A stretch of 52,949 nucleotides of DNA from Paenibacillus puerhi (GTDB taxonomy: Bacteria > Bacillota > Bacilli > Paenibacillales > NBRC-103111). Positions 35,554 through 43,022 of the stretch are shown piece by piece. The stretch lies in contig NZ_WUWM01000039.1 in assembly GCF_009846885.1 (NCBI RefSeq), positions 1-52,949 on the forward strand, in the 5' to 3' direction. Within the stretch, counting starts at the first letter, position 1, and each line of letters opens with the position of its first letter. Below the pieces are notes generated by a model. The model did not search any database, had not been told where the DNA came from, and worked only from the letters and a program-made list of their open reading frames with translations. The position numbers and the translations under genes were made by a program.

Positions 35554-36291
35554 ATGTCCGAAATCAATGGAAAAGTAGTTGTGATTACAGGAGCAAGCAG
35601 CGGGATCGGTGAAGCAACGGCGAAGTTTCTCGCCAGCCGGGGGGCCCATGTCGTCATTGGGGCCAGACGCGTGGAAAGACTGGAAGTTCTGGCATCCCTC
35701 ATTGAAGCCGAAGGAGGTTCCGTCGCTTATCAAAAGTTGGACGTTACGAATATCGATCAGATGCAGGCGATCATCCGCTTGGCGCAGAGCCGGTTTGGCC
35801 GTGTTGATGTGGTAGTGAACAACGCCGGTGTGATGCCTCTCTCTCCTTTGGAAGCCTTGAAAATCGACGAATGGAACCGAATGATCGACGTCAATATTCG
35901 CGGGGTTCTGCACGGCATTGCTGCCGGTCTCCCTATTATGAAAGAGCAGCAATCCGGTCACATGATTAACGTGGCTTCCATCGGTGCCTACGCGGTCACG
36001 CCGACGGCAGCGGTATATTGTGCGACCAAGTACGCCGTTCGAGCTATCACGGAAGGTTTACGGCAGGAGGTTGGTAGCAATATCCGGGTAACGCTTGTTT
36101 CTCCCGGTGTGACGGAGTCCGAACTTGCTGAGAGCATTTCAGACGTCGAGGCTAAGGAAATGATGAAGACGTACCGGCGCGACGCCCTCCCGGCTTCCGC
36201 TATAGCCCGTGCCATTGCTTATGCGATAGAGCAGCCGGCAGACGTTGACGTGAACGAGCTGGTCGTCCGACCTACAGCCCAGCTTGCCTGA
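35554..36291 (+). CDS. SDR family oxidoreductase
   Basis: A 245-residue short-chain dehydrogenase. It has VVITGASSGIGEATAKFLA at the N-terminus, VVNNAGVMPLSPLE near residue 87 and the catalytic Ser and AAVYCATKYAVRA near residues 137-157. The end NELVVRPTAQ is shared with the SDR at 36596..37336, so the two are close paralogues on opposite strands. AAAGGAG precedes the ATG. It is probably controlled by the AraC regulator upstream. Confidence 0.93.
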   Translation: MSEINGKVVVITGASSGIGEATAKFLASRGAHVVIGARRVERLEVLASLIEAEGGSVAYQKLDVTNIDQMQAIIRLAQSRFGRVDVVVNNAGVMPLSPLEALKIDEWNRMIDVNIRGVLHGIAAGLPIMKEQQSGHMINVASIGAYAVTPTAAVYCATKYAVRAITEGLRQEVGSNIRVTLVSPGVTESELAESISDVEAKEMMKTYRRDALPASAIARAIAYAIEQPADVDVNELVVRPTAQLA

Positions 36292-36326
36292 CGGGCCGCT
36301 AAAGAGAGGAACTTGGCCTAGGAATA

Positions 36327-36413
36327 ATTTTTCGCCGTCACTTATGGTACGGTTCACCCCGCTGTCTGTAATGGCAAGTTTTAGGGCCATCCTTTGCAGG
36401 ATGGCCCTTTCGC
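36327..36413 (+). repeat. Dispersed repeat copy H with terminator hairpin
   Basis: TTTTTCGCCGTCACTTATGG, then TACGGTTCACCCCGCTG. It is followed by the extension seen only in copy A and a perfect 11-bp hairpin (36383-36393 with 36398-36408, AGGGCCATCCT). TTTCGCTTTG follows, so the hairpin may terminate the SDR transcript. Both hairpin arms differ from copy A at one position with pairing kept. Confidence 0.75.
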
Positions 36414-36595
36414 TTTGTTAAACTATCGTTTCCCGTTAGGAATCCTTACTTTTCCCGTGACGGAGAATTCCCAGTCCCAAATTAAAAATTTATCAGTACA
36501 TCGAGCCAGAAGCGAATCTGGGCGATACTTAAATGAATTGGAAAATCCACGCCTTGGGACATGGTTTTTTGTGCCAACTACTGAATGATCTGATC

Positions 36596-37336
36596 TTACA
36601 AGCTTTGCGATGTGGGACGAACAATAAGTTCGTTTATCGTCACGTTAGCCGGCTGCTGGATTGCAAACAGTATGGTTCTCGCAATGTCGTTAGGGTCAAG
36701 TTGGTTCCATTCCTGGCTGCCCAATTTCTCCAATTCCGGGTAAATCGAGTTGTCAGTAATAGTATCATACAACTCGGTTTCCACGGCGCCGGGGGAGATA
36801 AGAGTTGTGCGAATATTTTGCTTGGCTCTCAGTTCGGTTCGCATACCTTCCGTTAAAATCCGTACAGCATGTTTGGTTGCACTATAAATGGAGCTTGTAG
36901 GGAAAATGATATGCCCCGCAATGGACGAGAAATTAATAATGTGTCCCTCATTGCGTTCTTCCATATGCTTGTAGACAGCTGCCATCCCATAGAGGACGCC
37001 TTTAATGTTTACGTCTATCATTCGATCCCATTCATCAACCTTTAAATTCTTAAAGAATGAAAGTGGCATAATCCCCGCGTTATTGATCATAATGTCGATT
37101 TGTCCGTAGGTTTTAATGGTTTCATCTGCCAATGCTTCCACGTCGGCACGAGAAGTGACATCAGTCACTTTATAGCTGGCTTCGCCTCCGGCATCACGAA
37201 TTTCTTCCTGCAGTTGCTGCAAACGATTTTCCCGACGAGCGGCGAGCATGACTTTAATACCGTGTTGGGCGAGAAGTCTGGCAGTAGCCGCTCCCATTCC
37301 GCTGCTAGCGCCTGTGATAATTGCTACTTTATCCAT
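36596..37336 (-). CDS. SDR family oxidoreductase
   Basis: A protein of about 246 residues with IITGASSGMGAATARLLA, NNAGIMPLSFFKN and the catalytic pair in SSIYSATKHAVRI. The C-terminus NELIVRPTSQSL matches its paralogue at 35554..36291. The start at 37336 has GGGG 8 bp upstream; the longer frame from 37396 reaches into the promoter. It is encoded directly downstream of a MerR regulator gene and has a promoter with a 19-bp spacer typical of MerR control. Confidence 0.92.
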   Translation of the reverse strand: MDKVAIITGASSGMGAATARLLAQHGIKVMLAARRENRLQQLQEEIRDAGGEASYKVTDVTSRADVEALADETIKTYGQIDIMINNAGIMPLSFFKNLKVDEWDRMIDVNIKGVLYGMAAVYKHMEERNEGHIINFSSIAGHIIFPTSSIYSATKHAVRILTEGMRTELRAKQNIRTTLISPGAVETELYDTITDNSIYPELEKLGSQEWNQLDPNDIARTILFAIQQPANVTINELIVRPTSQSL

Positions 37337-37386
37337 GTGCATTTCCCCTTTGTCCGGTTTTAGCCAGTCATCGTTGGCTTGATTCA

Positions 37387-37417
37387 AGGTTATCAAATGA
37401 AGTTAACTCTAAGTCAA
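37387..37417 (-). promoter_or_regulatory. MerR-type promoter of the SDR gene
   Basis: On the minus strand a -35 box TTGACT (37412-37417) and a -10-like TAACCT (37387-37392) are separated by 19 bp. The spacer starts TAGAGTTAACT, which shares TTAGAGTT with the palindrome in front of merR. A stretched spacer is the hallmark of promoters activated by MerR proteins. Confidence 0.7.
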
Positions 37418-37424
37418 GCCTGAG

Positions 37425-37460
37425 AAAATAAAAAAAATACGCCCTCCATCCGGAGGCGCG
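37425..37460 (-). terminator. Terminator of the merR gene
   Basis: A hairpin from CGCCCTCC with GGAGGCG (37440-37458, one bulge) is followed on the minus strand by a long T-rich run. It separates merR from the SDR promoter. Confidence 0.7.
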
Positions 37461-37494
37461 CATCACTTAGAGAGAAGTGCTGCATACGGCCGAT

Positions 37495-37872
37495 CTAGGG
37501 CAGCATCTTAGTCAATCCTTTTTCCTGCATATCGTATAATGCCAACTTGTAATTGATTCGCTCCAAACATTTAACGGTTTCCGAGAGATCCCTCTCCACT
37601 TTTTCCTTATGCTTGAGCATCATTTGTTTTCGTAACTTAAGCGTGTTCTCGCCTTCTTGGTACAAATCCACATATCGCTTGATCTGGGCCAGCGGCATGC
37701 CCGTCGCCCGCAGGCCCATAGTAAAACTCAACCATTCTAGACTTTCTTCGTCATACAACCTATTTCCGCTTTGATCGCGCTTCACGTACGGCAATAAACC
37801 TTCCCGCTCGTAATACCGAAGCGTGTAAGCCGAAATACCAGTTTGCTCCGAAATTTCTTTAATTGTAGACAT
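37495..37872 (-). CDS. MerR family transcriptional regulator
   Basis: A protein of about 125 residues. The N-terminal winged HTH reads IKEISEQTGISAYTLRYYER with the usual EGLLPYVKR wing. A long dimerisation helix follows (LYQEGENTLKLRKQMMLKHK). There are no conserved C-terminal cysteines of the metal-sensing type; it resembles AdhR-like regulators that respond to aldehydes. The start at 37872 has AGGAGG 8 bp upstream. It likely activates the SDR downstream and itself. Confidence 0.92.
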   Translation of the reverse strand: MSTIKEISEQTGISAYTLRYYEREGLLPYVKRDQSGNRLYDEESLEWLSFTMGLRATGMPLAQIKRYVDLYQEGENTLKLRKQMMLKHKEKVERDLSETVKCLERINYKLALYDMQEKGLTKMLP

Positions 37873-37889
37873 ATCCAAGTCCTCCTGTA

Positions 37890-37907
37890 ATTAGAGTTCA
37901 CTCTAAT
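37890..37907 (-). promoter_or_regulatory. Palindrome in front of merR
   Basis: ATTAGAGTTCACTCTAAT is an 18-bp palindrome with a 2-bp centre, 18 bp before the merR start codon. It shares TTAGAGTT with the SDR promoter spacer, so it is the probable autoregulatory MerR site. Confidence 0.65.
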
Positions 37908-37992
37908 ATTTACCCATAAACTCTAATATTTTACCCAATTGTTTCTATTTCTATTAAATAATTCAGGATAGCCTCCAATTATTTAATTATTA

Positions 37993-38225
37993 GAACGCAA
38001 AAAAAACCCATCCCATAAGGGACGGAGTTACCCGCGTTACCACCCTGATTGACGTTTACAAAAACGTCCTCTTAGCCATCGTCCAACAACGATGCTTCTT
38101 TGTAACGGTAGAATCCCGGGCCCGTCTACTATTATTTCGGGGGCCTGCTCAGAGGCGATTTTTTGATTCGGATATCCGCTGCTCGCCCCACGAGGCCTGC
38201 GGTTACTCGTAGACCTACCTAGATA
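37993..38225 (-). promoter_or_regulatory. T-box riboswitch leader without a target gene
   Basis: Read on the minus strand, the conserved T-box AGGGTGGTAACGCGGG is followed by the terminator CCGTCCCTTATGGGATGGG and eight T. Upstream are stem III (GACGTTT/AAACGTC), a CATCG/CGATG hairpin, and stem I closed by GTCTAC/GTAGAC, with GAGTA on its 5' side and GAAATAATA opposite, where the specifier codon should lie. These elements sense uncharged tRNA and control aminoacyl-tRNA synthetase or amino acid genes. Here the next gene is merR, about 120 bp on and with its own control region, so the original target appears lost. The specifier cannot be read safely. Confidence 0.85.
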
Positions 38226-38244
38226 ATAACGCTAACAGGGCATC

Positions 38245-38814
38245 TTAATAATCTAGTAGACGTCCATTATCATTCCATTGACCGTACATTTTGTCTTCTC
38301 TCGTGTTGGTTATGAATTTGTCTAATCTGCTCTTAAATAATTCTGGCTGATGCTTATTGCTTTGTATCGTGTCGATCCGAACTCTTTTATAAAGATCTGG
38401 AAATGCCATGAAATTTTCGTATACTTTCCTTTCCTCATTTAGCCTTTCCTCTATAACTCCGTCTATTCTGAAAGAATCACAATTCATATCAGGAAGAACG
38501 TTTCTTCCTTCGTCTGTCATCAACGCCATCTTTTCGAGACGGCGGACACGTTCTTTATTCAATTCAGTCCATGAGCTTTTTTTGCTTCGGGGGGACAGTC
38601 TCTGAGCCAGCTCCGTTTCAGATATCTTCTTCTTGACTCCATCGATCCATCCAAAGCACAAAGCTTCCTCGACCGCGTCTAAATATAAGAGTGTATCCGA
38701 TTGGGGCGCCATACTGACCAAGATCCAACAAGATTTTTCAGTCTTACTATTTTCCTGTAGCCAGAACCTCAACTCTTCTCTCGATTTTACAGAAATTAAA
38801 TTATCCATTTTCAT
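38245..38814 (-). CDS. YdeI/OmpD-associated family protein
   Basis: A 189-residue protein with the family pattern SREELRFWLQENSKTEKSCW, ALCFGWIDGVKKKI near residue 50 and the RLSPRSKKSSWTELNKERV block, ending in a helical region. Relatives are annotated as YdeI or bacteriocin-protection proteins; the biochemical role is not established. It stands alone, AT-rich, and its stop lies about 20 bp from the start of the orphan T-box on the same strand. Confidence 0.82.
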   Translation of the reverse strand: MKMDNLISVKSREELRFWLQENSKTEKSCWILVSMAPQSDTLLYLDAVEEALCFGWIDGVKKKISETELAQRLSPRSKKSSWTELNKERVRRLEKMALMTDEGRNVLPDMNCDSFRIDGVIEERLNEERKVYENFMAFPDLYKRVRIDTIQSNKHQPELFKSRLDKFITNTREDKMYGQWNDNGRLLDY

Positions 38815-38839
38815 ATTTAAAAGAATTTCCTTTCCATAT

Positions 38840-40027
38840 TTATGATATCCGTTCTTTCATGCTTACTTTTTCAACATTTGATTTGAAAATTACTATTTTT
38901 ATCATGATTAGTAAGAAAGCAAGCAACAAAAGTATGATACCACTCCAGACGAGCTGATGCGCGCCCAATTGAGAAATAAACAAGCCGCCGATCCATGTCC
39001 CTACCGTAATGCCAACATTAGAAAAGGAAACAAATAAACTGTTACCGAATTCGGGAGCTTCTTTCGCATCAGTCATCAACAAGGCTTGACTTAGAATAAG
39101 CCCCCCGGAATGCACAGCACCCCACACAAATACGATGACCGCCATCGGCCAAAAATGAGAACCCCAATAATAAGTAAATAAGTAAATGACCGCATACACG
39201 AGAGGAAACAGGATAACCGTTTTGGTCATGCTTTTGTTCAGAAAGAACCCGAACAAGAAGTTCCCTGCAATCATAGTGATCCCAAAGATCATCAACATCA
39301 TGCTGATCCAGGTACCGTTCATATGGGTGACTTCTCCGAGATATTCGGCAAAGTAACTATAAACCGAACTCATCGCTGTAAAAATCATCACCACGATCAA
39401 GATCGTTAACCACAATTGAGGTTTGCGCAATATGCCGAGCTGCTTGCCGAAAGACATCCTTTCCTTAACAGGCATTGAAGGAAGCAAGACCAGTATGCCT
39501 ATAAAGGCAATGACGCTCACAATAGCTCCAAACAGGAAAGCAGCTTCCAGCGAAATTTTTGTGGAGAGATAGGATGTGATCGGCACGCCAAAAGCGAATC
39601 CAACGCTTACTCCGGCCATTACCTGGGTGATCGCTTTGCCGCTCTTTTCGGGAGAAACAAGGCAAGCTGCGGTCGCAAGCGCAATCGAAAAAAAGACAGG
39701 ATGAAAAAAAGCAGGAACAATCCGGAAAGCCAGCATAACTTCGAAGCTGGTAGTATAAGCATACACCAAATTAGAAATGGCAAACATCAGGATAGAGGAA
39801 AGTAAGATTGTTTTTCGATTCATGCCGGAAGCGAGTATGGTTAGGAATGGGCCTGAAATGGCGACGATTAAAGCAAATGCACTCACTAGGTAGCCGGCCT
39901 CCGAGGTTGTTATATGAAATTTTTGAGTGATTTGAGGAAGAACTCCGATCATGCCCATTTCAGTTGTTATGATGCCAAATATACCTAAAGCCATAAAAAA
40001 GATAAGCGAAGAATAGCTATTTTTCAT
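38840..40027 (-). CDS. MFS transporter (drug/sugar efflux type)
   Basis: A transporter of about 395 residues with twelve predicted helices. The N-terminus has MALGIFGIITTEMGMIGVLP and the antiporter-like AFALIVAISGPFLT, as in AraJ/YdhP-type DHA1 exporters. The start at 40027 has GGAGG 8 bp upstream; the longer frame from 40042 begins inside that site. It lies 25 bp upstream of the ydeI-like gene in the same direction, so the two may be co-transcribed. Confidence 0.9.
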   Translation of the reverse strand: MKNSYSSLIFFMALGIFGIITTEMGMIGVLPQITQKFHITTSEAGYLVSAFALIVAISGPFLTILASGMNRKTILLSSILMFAISNLVYAYTTSFEVMLAFRIVPAFFHPVFFSIALATAACLVSPEKSGKAITQVMAGVSVGFAFGVPITSYLSTKISLEAAFLFGAIVSVIAFIGILVLLPSMPVKERMSFGKQLGILRKPQLWLTILIVVMIFTAMSSVYSYFAEYLGEVTHMNGTWISMMLMIFGITMIAGNFLFGFFLNKSMTKTVILFPLVYAVIYLFTYYWGSHFWPMAVIVFVWGAVHSGGLILSQALLMTDAKEAPEFGNSLFVSFSNVGITVGTWIGGLFISQLGAHQLVWSGIILLLLAFLLIMIKIVIFKSNVEKVSMKERIS

Positions 40028-40050
40028 AAATCGTACCTCCATCGGTATAT

Positions 40051-40084
40051 AAAAAAATGGCCTTCGGTTGGAAGACCATTTTTT
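40051..40084 (-). terminator. Terminator of the VOC gene
   Basis: AAAATGG-x-CTTC pairs with GAAG-x-CCATTTT (one mismatch) and is followed by T on the minus strand. It lies 9 bp after the VOC stop codon. Confidence 0.78.
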
Positions 40085-40092
40085 AGAATAAG

Positions 40093-40557
40093 TTACTGTT
40101 TGTTCGATATTACGCTATCAAGAAATTGATCTGCGTCGCTATTAAACTTCCAATTAACACCGAATTTATCAATTAGCGTTCCAAAGCACGAAGACCAAGG
40201 ATAATTCGATAACGGCATGGTGACATGCCCGCCAAGGGACAAACCATTAAAGTATTGTTCCAGTTTTTGCTTATCATCGATGACTAGACTGATCAGAATA
40301 TTATTCCCTTTCACCAGCTCGCCTGTCACCGCCTTCATTGAAGGCAAAATGTCAGACATCATAATTTTCCCGCCTGCGAATTCGATGGAAGACTCCATGA
40401 TCATATTTAACTCATTATCTGGCATTGGGTAGTTTGGATCTTGCGGGATATCCCCAAATCTCACTTTTTTTACTTCAGTCGCGTTTAAAGCCTCCGAATA
40501 AAATTCAATCACTTGTTCTGTATTTCCATCAAAGTTTAAATATGCAATAGCTGACAT
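40093..40557 (-). CDS. VOC family protein (PhnB-like)
   Basis: A protein of about 154 residues with the glyoxalase-fold pattern of PhnB-like proteins: YLNFDGNTEQVIEFYSEAL at the start and the ending CFGTLIDKFGVNWKF, characteristic of the group often misnamed 3-demethylubiquinone methyltransferase. The function is unknown. The start at 40557 has AAGGAGG upstream. It is divergent from the truncated WYL regulator, a common pairing that suggests former control by it. Confidence 0.88.
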   Translation of the reverse strand: MSAIAYLNFDGNTEQVIEFYSEALNATEVKKVRFGDIPQDPNYPMPDNELNMIMESSIEFAGGKIMMSDILPSMKAVTGELVKGNNILISLVIDDKQKLEQYFNGLSLGGHVTMPLSNYPWSSCFGTLIDKFGVNWKFNSDADQFLDSVISNKQ

Positions 40558-40656
40558 AAAACATAACCTCCTTCTTGTTATAAATGTAGTATAATTCATA
40601 AGAGGTGACAGCCGCATGTCACCGTTTCATACTGAAGTAGAAAAAAGAGGGGACCG

Positions 40657-41223
40657 ATGGAAAAGGTTGGGAGATTAATATCGATCATCATGATATTGCT
40701 GAAAAAAGATATCGTTTCAACAAAAGAATTCGCACAATTATTTAACGTTTCCAAAAGAACGATTCTTCGTGATATGGAAACACTGAGTTTATCGAACATC
40801 CCGATCTATTCTATCATCGGAATTAATGGCGGCTATGGCATTATGGATGAATACAAGGTTGATAAACGTCTTTTAAGCAGCTCCGACTTGGAGAATATAT
40901 TGACTGCGCTCAGTGGTTTGGAAGAAATTTTAATTAGCGAAGAAGTTGAAGTGACGATCAGAAAAATAGAAGCCATGGTTAGCCCGTTGGCTCCGAAAGG
41001 CTCAATTCAACTGTCTTTTTATGATTGGGAGGGTCGGTCTGAGATTCGTCAAACCTTGAAGACATGTCTAGAAGCCATATTAAAGAGTAGATTAGTTTCA
41101 TTTGATTATATAGATAAAAATGACACTGCGACGAAAAGAACGGTCGAGCCTTATCAGCTTCATTTTAGCGACCCTCCACACCCATGGAAAATATCAGGAA
41201 AATTTCTAGTCACAAAGAATTAA
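40657..41223 (+). pseudogene. HTH/WYL family regulator, truncated
   Basis: A 188-residue product. The N-terminal HTH_11 domain is clear: KEFAQLFNVSKRTILRDMET, then INGGYGI and the DEYKVDKRLLSS linker. A WYL domain begins (LVSFDYIDKNDTATKR, VEPYQLHF) but is lost after about 25 residues; full YafY-like proteins have about 300 residues. The last 20 residues look unrelated. DNA binding may survive, but the ligand-sensing part and C-terminal extension are gone. An imperfect hairpin follows the stop. Confidence 0.75.
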
Positions 41224-41297
41224 TAAGCCCCTGAGACCAACAGTCTCAGAGGCTCCAAACATCCACTATTCCACATGTTACCCTCAATCCTAGACCT

Positions 41298-41336
41298 ATT
41301 TTTCGCTGTCACTTGTGGTATGGTTCCCCGTAATGT
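41298..41336 (+). repeat. Dispersed repeat copy I
   Basis: ATTTTTCGCTGTCACTTGTGG then TATGGTTCCCCGTAATG (two adjoining parts). The inner CCGTAA of the right half is kept and the end is lost. It lies between the truncated WYL regulator and the phosphotransferase terminator. Confidence 0.68.
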
Positions 41337-41389
41337 ATCTAAGTCCAAAGTAAAGTTTGACCATAAAATATACATCAATATATAAAGAC

Positions 41390-41421
41390 AAAACCACTCC
41401 TGACAACAATGGGGTGGTTTT
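41390..41421 (-). terminator. Terminator of the phosphotransferase gene
   Basis: AAAACCAC-x-CC pairs with GG-x-GTGGTTTT around a 9-nt loop. On the minus strand it ends with TTTTGTCTTT, just after the stop of the gene at 41425. Confidence 0.78.
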
Positions 41422-41424
41422 GTG

Positions 41425-42417
41425 TTAAACGTTATGAGAAAATGATAGGTCTAAATTCCTGAAATAATCCATTTTACTATCAATAAATCCATTATCAAAG
41501 TCAGCTTTTCCTATAAGTTCTGATTCACTAAAACATAAACCAAAGAGCCAAAGTTGTCTAAGTGCAACGAATATAGGGACGACTTTAAGATCGTTTTCAC
41601 TGATATATCTTATGTCCCTATATCCATTTAGAAATGCTTCCCAAAGCTTATCGACTTCATCTTTATCGTGCCTACTATGAATTTCTCTCGCTAATCTGAA
41701 CTCTGCAATATCGTAGGCTCTCCACCCATATCCACATATATCGAAATCATAATGTGTCAGTTTCCCATCGTCCGTAAAGGCTACATTTGTATTGCCATGT
41801 AAATCTCCATGACATACTCCCCAATCTAACCCTTCTTCCAGATGTTTTGATAACTGTTCCTTTAGTCCCATAGCAATTTCATAAAGAAAATCATAATCAG
41901 CTTGACGATGTTCCATATGTAACCTAATTGTGTTAAGCGGATTCTCAATCAGATGCTCTAAATCCAAATTACCTCTTATGTGTTCACTATTAAAATTGTC
42001 GGTAACATTGTGAATTTGTCCTACTGCTTTTCCAAACAGATAACTATCTTCTATAGCATGAATAGGTTTTTCATTTCCTTCAGCAAAACTAAACATAACG
42101 CCACACTTTACACCCTCAGGGACAAAAAATTCGTTAATAAAAGTTCCATCTTTTTTTCTGATAGGTATTGAAACGCATACACCTTTCATACTGAGATAAT
42201 TCAATAAATCTAATTCAAATGCAATTTCTGAATTATTTCTCCTATCAGCACGATAAACTCTGAAGATATACTTTGCTTGTTCAGTTACTAAGACATAAGT
42301 GTCATTCATTCCTCTAAGGAAATACTCAAAACTAACTGGTTCATCAATTTCATAATTTTCTTTAATATGTGCTAATATCGCTTCTTTTAACAAGAGTGTA
42401 TATGCTACAGGAAACAA
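41425..42417 (-). CDS. Aminoglycoside phosphotransferase-fold kinase (YihE/HSK2-like)
   Basis: A 330-residue kinase-like protein. The nucleotide loop region is FEYFLRGMNDTYVL with Lys and Arg in KYIFRVYR. The catalytic loop is CHGDLHGNTN and the metal-binding segment HYDFDICGYGWRAYDIAEF. This set matches APH family members of the homoserine kinase II/SrkA type. The substrate is unknown; clinical resistance is not implied by the fold. It is AT-rich, alone, and followed by a terminator. Confidence 0.87.
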   Translation of the reverse strand: MFPVAYTLLLKEAILAHIKENYEIDEPVSFEYFLRGMNDTYVLVTEQAKYIFRVYRADRRNNSEIAFELDLLNYLSMKGVCVSIPIRKKDGTFINEFFVPEGVKCGVMFSFAEGNEKPIHAIEDSYLFGKAVGQIHNVTDNFNSEHIRGNLDLEHLIENPLNTIRLHMEHRQADYDFLYEIAMGLKEQLSKHLEEGLDWGVCHGDLHGNTNVAFTDDGKLTHYDFDICGYGWRAYDIAEFRLAREIHSRHDKDEVDKLWEAFLNGYRDIRYISENDLKVVPIFVALRQLWLFGLCFSESELIGKADFDNGFIDSKMDYFRNLDLSFSHNV

Positions 42418-42662
42418 ACCTAATTCCCCTCCATCTTTTTAACTTTTCAGTCATAAATTACTATACCATATGTTGGTATACATGTATTCCTTATCGCATC
42501 ATTTTCTACCGTAGAGAACAGTAACCACTTAGATATAAACTCCCCCCATCACTAGATGGTCTAGAAGCCACTCACAAGGCTCGCTGGCAAACCCAATAAC
42601 CCTAGGGCAGGTCTCGTAGATCAGAGATTGAGCAAGAACTAAACATACCGACAATAAAAGAG
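42418..42662. other. Gap with no recognisable gene
   Basis: The first 60 bp hold the phosphotransferase leader. From about 42500 to 42662 there is no convincing gene. Since a serine-recombinase tail begins just after, this stretch may be decayed upstream recombinase sequence, but I cannot support that from translation. Confidence 0.35.
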
Positions 42663-42929
42663 GTGTCTTTCGAGCGGGTATATTATGTTCTGAATGGCTT
42701 CTCTAAGATCATAATGAAGATTGAACCAGAGAAACAGAAAGACTTATTACAATCGATCATCAGTAAAAGAACTGTGAATACTGGCAACCATCCAGCAAAA
42801 AGAAGCGTCAAGGATATTGTATTGTTCTTTGACGCTTCCCTTAACGATGAGTTTGTGCTTACTTATGGTACGGTTCCCCGTAACGGCGTTATCAGCGAAA
42901 AAAATTGCCTGTGTTCCTACACAGGCTAG
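42663..42929 (+). pseudogene. Serine recombinase C-terminal fragment carrying repeat copy J
   Basis: The frame starts with GTG and reads FERVYYVLNGFSKIIMKIEP, KQKDLLQSIISKRTV and RSVKDIVLFFDASLNDEFVL, then TYGTVPRNG. This fits the C-terminal end of large serine recombinases of Bacillales mobile elements. The catalytic N-terminal domain and the recombinase zinc-ribbon region are missing. The last in-family codons are identical in position with repeat copy J (42851-42906, ending CGTTATCAGCGAAAAAAATT), which links the repeat family to this element. Confidence 0.7.
42851..42906 (+). repeat. Dispersed repeat copy J (both ends present)
   Basis: GTGCTTACTTATGGTACGG, TTCCCCGTAACGGCG and TTATCAGCGAAAAAAAT in succession. 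Inner GTAC/CCGTAACGG parts and the outer GCGAAAAA show the palindromic build. It translates as FVLTYGTVPRNG in the recombinase frame. Confidence 0.75.
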
Positions 42930-43022
42930 AGAACATTATTGTAATGAATCGAACAATTCACGAAGATAGTCACGTCGATCATGCAAAATCCTAAACAACA
43001 CCGTACCCATAGGATAAAAAAT

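Noticed and set aside
35554..37336. The two similar SDR genes as an inverted repeat that could flip
   Set aside because: They are paralogues with similar motifs but clearly differ at the DNA level, so homologous inversion is unlikely.
41425..42417. Aminoglycoside resistance gene
   Set aside because: The APH fold is present, but the closest likeness is to YihE/homoserine kinase II-type kinases, so resistance cannot be claimed.
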